DNA of 10,972 nt from Vulcanimicrobiia bacterium (GTDB lineage Bacteria; Eremiobacterota; Eremiobacteria; Baltobacterales; Baltobacteraceae): positions 1-10,972 of the forward strand of contig JAMXLG010000011.1 of the NCBI GenBank assembly GCA_024281135.1. Reading direction: 5' to 3'. The translations under genes and the position numbers were made by a program. The notes beneath the pieces are model-generated. The model worked only from the letters and a program-made list of their open reading frames with translations, had not been told where the DNA came from and did no database searches. Shown one piece after another: positions 6,144 to 10,972 of this stretch. Positions within the stretch are counted from its first letter, which is position 1. Each line of letters opens with the position of its first letter.

Positions 6144-8885
6144 TTAGGCGGTAATTGCCTCAGCGGCGGCTTGCTCCTGACTGAGCGACGCACCGCGTTG
6201 CAACAACTCGCTGACCCGCTCCTCGCCAAGCGCGCCATTCAAAATCGGGAGAATTCTATCGTATTCGCGCTGTTCGGTCCACTCCCGGGGGACCGATGTG
6301 CTCGCAATCGCTGCATTGACAAAACCCAAGAGTATCGCGGCCCGCTCGTGATCGCCGTGAATGGCCGCGATGGCCGCTAAGTGTTGAATTGGAAATGCGA
6401 TCATCATCAGCCACTGCATATCGCGGCCCTTTCTAAGTGCTTCGACCGCGAGGTCATGAGCCTCGTCAATTTCGTCAATCGAAACCAAATAAGCAGCCAC
6501 GTTCATCAGCGTAATGCACAACGACGTGGGATCTCGGCGACGCGATCTTGCACTCGCAATATCTTCTCTGCCAAGCTCAATTGCACGCGCGACGTTGCCT
6601 ACGACATACTCGGTTTCCGCCGAGTTACTCCTGACGACGCTTATCAAGCGCTCATCGCCTTGAGCTCTCGCTACCGCGAGGGCTTCGGCATATCTGGCGC
6701 GTGCGAGCTGTACGTTTCCTTTCCAGTGCGCGTTGCGCGAAAGGCACACTAAGGCGTAATTAGCCCACCGCTGTTCGCCCGAAGCCTTGAAGTAGGATAG
6801 CGCGTCGTTGAGCTCTGCCTCAGCTCGATCCAAATCTAGAAGACGCGTGAGCGCCTCCCCATGCTCGACCCTCGATCTCATCGCGCCGAACTCGTCGCCG
6901 AGTTCAACATACAACTGCTCGGCGCGCTCTGCAGCATCACGCTTTGCGGTCCACAGCGCGAGCGACATTTTGCTAGCGGCAAACCACAATTTTGGACGAA
7001 TCGTCGGACTTAATACTTCCTCTGCGGTGAGAGCGCTTTGCACGTAGCGAAGGCCCTCGGCCCGCATCCCAAGCTCGTACCAAAGCGGCCAAAGCGCGCC
7101 CGCAATGCGAGCACCAAGTTCCAGGTCTTGCTTCTCGGTGACGGCCCAATCCAGCGCCGCTCGAAAATTATCGATCTCCGACTCGAGCGGGGGAAGCCAG
7201 GTCAGCGTCGGAATCGTGCTCCAGGTTGTTTCGGCTTCCTCTGCCAGGCACCCAAAGTACTCGGCGTGCCTCATCCGCATCAGGTCTCGTTCGCCGCCGG
7301 CCTCGAGCTTCTCAGCCGCGTATTGACGAGTCGATTCAAGGAGCCGATATCGTAGTTTTACGCCGCCAATCAGGGCATCGTTGAGTTCTGCTGTGACGAG
7401 CGACTTATCAACGAGCGATGTCAACAAGTCCAAAACATCCCACGATTGCAACTGGTCGTCGGAGCAGACCGCTGTCGCGCCGTCCAGCGTCCATCCTGCA
7501 CTAAATATGGAGACACGTCGCAAGAGAGCCTGCTCCGAGCCTGTGAGCAGGTCGTAGCTCCAATCGATCAGTGCCCGCATCGTCTGCTGTCGAGGAAGCG
7601 CCGTACGGCTGCCCCCGGTGAGAATGCGAAAACGCTCGTCGAGGCGGGCGAACAGTTCGTCGACGCCTACCGCACGTATGCGCGCAGCGGCGAGTTCTAT
7701 CGCCAGCGCGATGCCATCAAGGCGGCGGCAAACTTTTGAGACCGTCGCATGATTAGCTTCTGTCAGTTTGAAGGAATCGGTTGCGGCCGCTGCTCGTTCG
7801 GCAAACAGTGCGATCCCTGATTCCTCGTCCAGCGATGCGACGCGATGAACGGTTTCACCGGTGATTTTTAACGCCTCGCGACTTGTCGCAAGAATACGGA
7901 TGTTCGGCGACGAGCGCAGTATCTTATCGATGATCTCGGCGGCCGGATCGACGAGATGTTCGCAATTGTCGACGATCAGCAGGGCATGCTTCGGCCGCAA
8001 TGCTGCCAGCAAGGCGTCCAACATAGGACGCTCTCCGGTGGCCTGCACTCCGAACAGCGACGTAAGTTCATTGAGAATGAGGGTGCCGTCCGAAAGGGGC
8101 GCAAGTTCAATGAACCAGACGCCGTCTTCATAGTGCTCGAGCACGTCCGCTCCAGCTTGCAATCCGAGCCGCGTTTTCCCCACGCCGCCTGTTCCAACCA
8201 GAGTTACGAGGCGATGTACTTCGAGAAGATCGATCACTCGCTCGATCTCGCGCTCACGACCGACGAACGACGTGAGTTGTAACGGTAAATTGTTCGGCAA
8301 CGCGTCGAGCGATCGCAACGGGAAAAACTTTTGCTGTAAATCGGGCGCAACGAGTTGATAAACTTGTTCCGGCTGCGCCAGATCTTTGAGCCGGTGACGC
8401 CCGAGATCGCGGAGAGCGGTTTGCGACGGCATCTCGCCTTGCACTAGATCCGCGGCTGCGCCGGACACGAGGACTTGGCCGCCATAACCGATGGCGAGCA
8501 GCCGCGCAACCCGGTTCACTGACGGCCCAAAATAGTCGCCGCCGCGCTCATCGGCGTGGCCAACGTGGACGGCCATACGGACCTTCAGCCCGTCAACGTT
8601 TGAAAAGTCCGTCTTTGCCAGTATCCTTTGGGCTTCGACCGCAGCGGCGACCGCTTCAGGGGCTGTCGGGAAGACAACGCAAAAGGCATCGCCCATCCGT
8701 TTGAAAACATAGCCGCCGCATTTTTCCGTTACTTGCGCAAGAATCTCGTCATGGCGCACTAAGGCCGAGGACATTGCCTCGCGGTGGGATTCCCAGCGTT
8801 GCGTGCTGCCTTCAATATCCGTAAATAAGAAGGCAACAGTGCCGCTCGGTAGAGCGCGCGCATCACTGGCGGTGTTTTCAAGCAT
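6144..8885 (-). CDS. Class III adenylate/guanylate cyclase - NB-ARC (STAND) ATPase - TPR signalling protein
   Basis: A 913-residue multidomain protein. Residues about 14-180 are a class III nucleotide cyclase domain: TVAFLFTDIEGST (metal Asp23), KRMGDAFCVVF (Lys62 for base recognition, metal Asp66), GGDYFGPSVNRVARL (Asp117, Asn124 and Arg128 for base and transition state). All catalytic residues look intact. Residues about 200-480 form an NB-ARC/STAND ATPase with FVGRE (207-211), Walker A GTGGVGKT (231-238), Walker B LLIVDN (302-307), ATSRE (333-337) and GIALAIELAAAR (391-402). The rest (about 530-890) is helical and TPR-like (for example RAEAELNDALSYFKASG, RARYAEALAVARAQGD). No LuxR or other DNA-binding helix-turn-helix is seen at either end. 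It is likely a cytoplasmic sensor in which ligand or partner binding to the TPR region switches the ATPase and cyclase; the ligand is unknown. It is a single-gene unit starting ATG at 8885 with a GGGGGCGG stretch just upstream. Confidence 0.95.
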   Translation of the reverse strand: MLENTASDARALPSGTVAFLFTDIEGSTQRWESHREAMSSALVRHDEILAQVTEKCGGYVFKRMGDAFCVVFPTAPEAVAAAVEAQRILAKTDFSNVDGLKVRMAVHVGHADERGGDYFGPSVNRVARLLAIGYGGQVLVSGAAADLVQGEMPSQTALRDLGRHRLKDLAQPEQVYQLVAPDLQQKFFPLRSLDALPNNLPLQLTSFVGREREIERVIDLLEVHRLVTLVGTGGVGKTRLGLQAGADVLEHYEDGVWFIELAPLSDGTLILNELTSLFGVQATGERPMLDALLAALRPKHALLIVDNCEHLVDPAAEIIDKILRSSPNIRILATSREALKITGETVHRVASLDEESGIALFAERAAAATDSFKLTEANHATVSKVCRRLDGIALAIELAAARIRAVGVDELFARLDERFRILTGGSRTALPRQQTMRALIDWSYDLLTGSEQALLRRVSIFSAGWTLDGATAVCSDDQLQSWDVLDLLTSLVDKSLVTAELNDALIGGVKLRYRLLESTRQYAAEKLEAGGERDLMRMRHAEYFGCLAEEAETTWSTIPTLTWLPPLESEIDNFRAALDWAVTEKQDLELGARIAGALWPLWYELGMRAEGLRYVQSALTAEEVLSPTIRPKLWFAASKMSLALWTAKRDAAERAEQLYVELGDEFGAMRSRVEHGEALTRLLDLDRAEAELNDALSYFKASGEQRWANYALVCLSRNAHWKGNVQLARARYAEALAVARAQGDERLISVVRSNSAETEYVVGNVARAIELGREDIASARSRRRDPTSLCITLMNVAAYLVSIDEIDEAHDLAVEALRKGRDMQWLMMIAFPIQHLAAIAAIHGDHERAAILLGFVNAAIASTSVPREWTEQREYDRILPILNGALGEERVSELLQRGASLSQEQAAAEAITA

Positions 8886-9067
8886 GTGTGCCGCCCCCGG
8901 CCGACATAGGTCGTAAGTCCTAGCCTAAAGCACCCGACTTTTTCTAAATTTCTACCGCGCTATTCCACATCCTATATCGAGCAAGCAGGTAACTCGTTTA
9001 GATTACTATTGGGGCTTCGTGGTCCACGTCGCGCTCGAGATTTTCCGGGTTCCGTCTATGGAGTGGC
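8886..9067. promoter_or_regulatory. Leader/promoter region of the cyclase-STAND gene
   Basis: These 182 bases between the cyclase start and the small ORF candidate are richer in A and T than the genes around them (notably 8936-9020), as expected for a promoter region read leftward. Possible -10-like words on the minus strand (around TATAGGAT near 8971-8978 and TAGGCT near 8919-8924) are too weak to fix a promoter. No clear operator palindrome is seen. Confidence 0.3.
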
Positions 9068-9244
9068 ATGGAACGCTCAACTAAGTCAGCGCAGCTGAGC
9101 GTGAAAAAGATCTGTGAGATCGCGATCACCGCGGTTATCGCCCATCTCAAGCTGGCGTCTACTGCTCCGGGGGCGATTCGTGACGTGCGATCGTTAACCA
9201 GGAAGCGTAATTCCCTCGAACGCGAGAAGGCGCCGGCGCATTGA
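9068..9244 (+). CDS. Small ORF candidate, 58 residues, unknown
   Basis: An ATG at 9068, preceded by GGAG (9060-9063) at a short 4-base spacing, opens 58 codons to TGA at 9242-9244. The product is basic, with a central helix-like segment (KKICEIAITAVIAHLKLAS, residues 13-31), an APGAIRDVRSL stretch and a Lys/Arg-rich tail. The middle part has a faint resemblance to the N-terminal half of MucR-type regulators, without any zinc-finger part; I would not name it on that. Its last 51 bases overlap the 3' end of the alkyltransferase-like gene on the other strand, and its stop falls in the loop of the hairpin at 9227-9263. That suggests a rightward transcript ending here, but the ORF could be chance. 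Confidence 0.25.
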   Translation: MERSTKSAQLSVKKICEIAITAVIAHLKLASTAPGAIRDVRSLTRKRNSLEREKAPAH

Positions 9245-9682
9245 ATGCGGACCGGCGCCTTTTATTCGTCCGTCAGCACCGACGACGCGGTGCGCGGGAA
9301 TGAGTAAATCGAGTGGTGTCTCTCCCATGGCTGCGGCAACGCCGCGGTGCCCGAGCGGCGCGCCGATTGCGCGCGCGACGTCGCCGTATGAGATGAGTTC
9401 GCCGGTTTCGAGTTGTGCGACGAGGTTCCACACCGCAACTTGAAACGCCGTGCCGTGCAATTGCAACGGGAGATCGAACCGGCGCAAGCGCTTCGCGAAA
9501 TACGCGCGCAATTGCTTTGACGCTTCGAGGAGAACCGGATTGTTGCGTGGCGCCGCGCGCGGAGCGATGCGCGCGCGAAATTCGCACGCTGTGATCTCGG
9601 AATCGTCCGCCGTGACATAGAGCCTCGAACCGAACGGCGTTGCTAGGACGAGTGCATCGTGCTTCACAGGGCGGTCTACCAC
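9194..9682 (-). CDS. Alkyltransferase-like (ATL) protein: O6-alkylguanine-DNA alkyltransferase homologue with Cys replaced by Ala
   Basis: About 162 residues with the two-domain layout of Ogt/MGMT: an N-terminal beta domain (about 10-70) and the C-terminal DNA-binding/active-site domain with FQVAVWNLV (80-88), ISYGDVARAIG (97-107), HRGVAAAMG (112-120, Arg113 the base-flipping arginine), IPAHRVVGADGRIKG (128-142) and LLAFEG (152-157). The catalytic motif PCHR of methyltransferases is PAHR here: codon 9293-9295 reads GCG, Ala130. The hinge Asn before the Pro is also changed (ETP). It therefore cannot accept an alkyl group and should be an ATL protein, which binds O6-alkylguanine and hands the lesion to nucleotide excision repair; a Thermus ATL also has Ala at this site. 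The start is uncertain: GTG at 9682 is chosen because it precedes the first beta strand and avoids the divergent dehydrogenase gene. The frame is open to 9856. Confidence 0.88.
   Translation of the reverse strand: MVDRPVKHDALVLATPFGSRLYVTADDSEITACEFRARIAPRAAPRNNPVLLEASKQLRAYFAKRLRRFDLPLQLHGTAFQVAVWNLVAQLETGELISYGDVARAIGAPLGHRGVAAAMGETPLDLLIPAHRVVGADGRIKGAGPHSMRRRLLAFEGITLPG
9227..9263 (+). terminator. Strong hairpin with T run, intrinsic terminator candidate
   Basis: AAGGCGCCGG (9227-9236) pairs with CCGGCGCCTT (9252-9261). Inside, CGCAT (9237-9241) pairs with ATGCG (9245-9249) around a 3-base loop, giving about 15 base pairs with a 2-base bulge, followed by TTTT (9260-9263). It works for rightward transcription only. 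It lies inside the 3' coding part of the alkyltransferase-like gene, so part of the symmetry could come from coding constraints. Otherwise it would end a short rightward transcript containing the small ORF at 9068. Confidence 0.5.
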
Positions 9683-9725
9683 AAGCGGGAGGGTTTGTCT
9701 TGCGTCGAGGTGCAAGCAAGAATCG
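9683..9725. promoter_or_regulatory. Short divergent gap between ATL and dehydrogenase genes
   Basis: Only 43 bases separate the preferred ATL start from the dehydrogenase GTG. Promoters for both genes must lie here or overlap the coding ends. No clear -35/-10 pair or operator is visible, and the ribosome site before the dehydrogenase GTG (GCAAGAATCG) is weak. Confidence 0.25.
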
Positions 9726-10583
9726 GTGAAGACGCTATTTATTACGGGCGCAAGCCGCGGTATCGGCCTTGCAATAGCGCTGCGCGCGGCCCGGGAAGGC
9801 GCCAATATTGCGATCGTCGCTAAAACGACGGATCCGCACCCGAAGCTGCCCGGCACGATCTACACCGCTGCCGAAGAAATCGAAGCAGCGGGCGGCAAGG
9901 CGCTTCCAATTGCCTGTGATATCCGGCACGAAGAACAAGTCGCCGACGCTGTCGCCAAAACCGCAGAGCGTTTCGGCGGCATCGACGCGTGTATCAATAA
10001 CGCGAGCGCGATCTCGCTGACGTCGACGCTCGAGACGAATATGAAGCGTTACGACTTGATGAATCAAATCAACGCTCGCGGCACGTTCCTGTGCTCGAAA
10101 TTGACAGCCCCGCATTTGGCAAAGTCTTCGAACGGCCACATTCTCAATCTCGCTCCACCGCTGGATATGAATCCTCGTTGGTTTGCGCGTCACACGGCGT
10201 ACACGATGGCAAAGTTCGGCATGTCGATGTGTACCCTCGGCATGGCGGAAGAATTCAAACCTTTGAAGATCGGCGTGAATTCGCTGTGGCCGCTTACGGC
10301 AATCGATACCGCAGCTGTGCGTAACGTGTTGGGCGGCGAGACGATGGCGATGGCATCGCGAAAGCCGGAGATCGTTGCCGACGCGGTAGCCGTGATTCTC
10401 AGCCGTCCCGCTGCATCGTGTACCGGAAATTTCTTCATCGACGAAGAGGTACTGCGCGAAGCCGGCATTACGGATTTTACGGTGTATTCAAATAACCCCG
10501 GTGCGCCGCTGGTTCCTGATTTCTTCGTTCCCGACGAAGTGATCAAACGCTCGTCGACCCCGCTTCTCCCTTTGCCGTGGTAG
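9726..10583 (+). CDS. HSDL2-like short-chain dehydrogenase/reductase
   Basis: A 285-residue NAD(P)-dependent oxidoreductase of the SDR superfamily, closest in sequence memory to hydroxysteroid dehydrogenase-like protein 2 (HSDL2). Visible motifs: cofactor loop TGASRGIG (7-14), AKTTDPHPKLPGTIYTAAEE (32-51, very HSDL2-like), CDIR (64-67), NNASAISLT (91-99), catalytic Tyr159 and Lys163 in AYTMAKFGMSM, and WPLTAIDTAA in the substrate side. It ends PGAPLVPDFFV plus a short tail, without the SCP2 sterol-carrier domain of the animal protein. No Ser stands at the usual triad position about 13 residues before Tyr159 (it reads LAPPLD); animal HSDL2 has a Ser in ISPPL that is Ala here. The start is GTG at 9726, giving the standard N-terminus of the fold. 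It forms a likely operon with the crotonase gene 4 bases downstream; a role in fatty acyl or steroid-like lipid oxidation is inferred. Confidence 0.92.
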   Translation: MKTLFITGASRGIGLAIALRAAREGANIAIVAKTTDPHPKLPGTIYTAAEEIEAAGGKALPIACDIRHEEQVADAVAKTAERFGGIDACINNASAISLTSTLETNMKRYDLMNQINARGTFLCSKLTAPHLAKSSNGHILNLAPPLDMNPRWFARHTAYTMAKFGMSMCTLGMAEEFKPLKIGVNSLWPLTAIDTAAVRNVLGGETMAMASRKPEIVADAVAVILSRPAASCTGNFFIDEEVLREAGITDFTVYSNNPGAPLVPDFFVPDEVIKRSSTPLLPLPW

Positions 10584-10587
10584 CGTG

Positions 10588-10972
10588 ATGATCGATCAAA
10601 TAATCTATTCCAAAGATGGTGCAGTAGCATCGATCCGGCTCAACCGACCGGAGAAGAAGAACGCCATAACCGTGGCGATGTACGAGGCAATAACGGAGGC
10701 GCTTGCCGACGCCGAACGTAGCGACGAAATTCGAGCGATCGGAATCTTCGGCGGCGACGTGTTCAGCGCCGGAAACGACATTGCGGATTTCGTGCGCGCG
10801 GGCGAAGTTGGTATGGAGCAACGGGTCATGCCGTTTCTTCGCTCACTGCGCGACGTCCGCAAACCGCTCATTGCGGGCGTCAAAGGAGCAGCGATCGGCA
10901 TTGGAACGACGCTTCTGATGCACTGCGACGCGGTCGTCGCCGGCAATTCGGCTCGCTTTTCTCTTCCGTTTA
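10588..10972 (+). CDS. Enoyl-CoA hydratase/isomerase (crotonase) family protein, ECI2-like, 3' end outside window
   Basis: The ATG at 10588, 4 bases after the dehydrogenase stop, opens 128 codons running off the window. Crotonase-fold features are clear: LNRPEKKNAIT (18-28), oxyanion-hole segment FSAGNDIADF (59-68), KPLIAGVKGAAIGIGTTLL (92-110) and DAVVAGNSARFSLPF (114-128). In classical enoyl-CoA hydratase two glutamates do the catalysis (the GGGCE and GQPE motifs). Here the matching positions are Thr108 and Phe128. The SAGND and ARFSLPF forms recall delta3,delta2-enoyl-CoA isomerases of the ECI2 type, which use a different, later glutamate not in view. It probably acts in the cytoplasm in fatty acid or acyl-CoA breakdown together with the dehydrogenase. 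There is no ribosome site of its own, so coupling is likely. Confidence 0.9.
   Translation, partial: MIDQIIYSKDGAVASIRLNRPEKKNAITVAMYEAITEALADAERSDEIRAIGIFGGDVFSAGNDIADFVRAGEVGMEQRVMPFLRSLRDVRKPLIAGVKGAAIGIGTTLLMHCDAVVAGNSARFSLPF

Noticed and set aside
6143..6149. GTTAGGC word resembling an integron attC core site
   Set aside because: No matching partner core with the right spacing and inner palindrome was found, and the word includes the stop codon of the cyclase gene; it is probably chance.
9094..9106. Short inverted repeat TCAGC/GCTGA
   Set aside because: Five base pairs within the small ORF candidate, no T run and no repeat elsewhere; expected by chance.
9683..9856. N-terminal extension of the ATL protein to the ATG at 9856
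   Set aside because: It would overlap 131 bases of the divergent dehydrogenase gene, and the added residues do not resemble the Ogt N-terminal domain.

Overview
The window looks like a compact, GC-rich bacterial chromosome segment: little intergenic DNA, several GTG starts, and repeated 4-base stop/start overlaps. No rRNA, tRNA, CRISPR array or transposase is visible. A lipobox protein and several exported proteins fit an envelope-rich, possibly diderm soil-type bacterium. The gene mix (class III cyclase fused to a STAND ATPase, HSDL2-like dehydrogenase, kynurenine genes) reminds me of Eremiobacterota/WPS-2 or of Actinobacteria/Chloroflexi-type genomes. That is a guess from gene style, not a demonstrated placement.

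Layout. Bases 1-162 hold the 3' end of a + strand membrane protein that converges, with a 14-base overlap, on a five-gene minus-strand cluster (4119 down to 149). In order of transcription this cluster is: an Mpo1-like DUF962 protein, an exported chagasin-like cysteine-protease inhibitor, tryptophan 2,3-dioxygenase (kynA), a kynureninase-like PLP enzyme, and a MATE exporter. Three of the four junctions are ATGA overlaps and the other is a 2-base gap, so it is almost certainly one operon. Tryptophan would be opened to N-formylkynurenine, then cleaved after deformylation to anthranilate or a related product, with the MATE pump a candidate exporter. No formamidase is present in the window.

A 79-base divergent gap (4120-4198) carries a REP-like palindromic element. 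To its right a + strand pair encodes an unknown lipoprotein and an unknown exported, probably beta-rich protein. Bases 5562-6143 have no convincing intact gene but contain two hairpins (one a good intrinsic terminator) and a possible frameshifted gene remnant. The minus-strand gene at 6144-8885 encodes a 913-residue signalling protein: class III nucleotide cyclase, NB-ARC/STAND ATPase and a TPR-type C-terminus.

After a gap (8886-9067) comes a weak small-ORF candidate whose end coincides with a strong hairpin, overlapping the 3' end of a minus-strand O6-alkylguanine-DNA alkyltransferase homologue. In that homologue the catalytic cysteine is replaced by alanine (PAHR instead of PCHR), so it should be an alkyltransferase-like (ATL) damage-recognition protein rather than a methyltransferase. 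It is divergent from an HSDL2-like short-chain dehydrogenase, which is followed 4 bases later by a crotonase-family gene cut off by the window end. The crotonase lacks both glutamates of classical enoyl-CoA hydratase and looks more like an ECI2-type enoyl-CoA isomerase; together the pair suggests acyl-CoA/lipid metabolism.

The points most worth a second look are the Cys-to-Ala alkyltransferase homologue, the kynA/kynureninase-like/MATE operon with an unusual PLP-enzyme motif, and the structured non-coding stretch at 5562-6143. I did not find a clear-cut, completely new multi-gene system.
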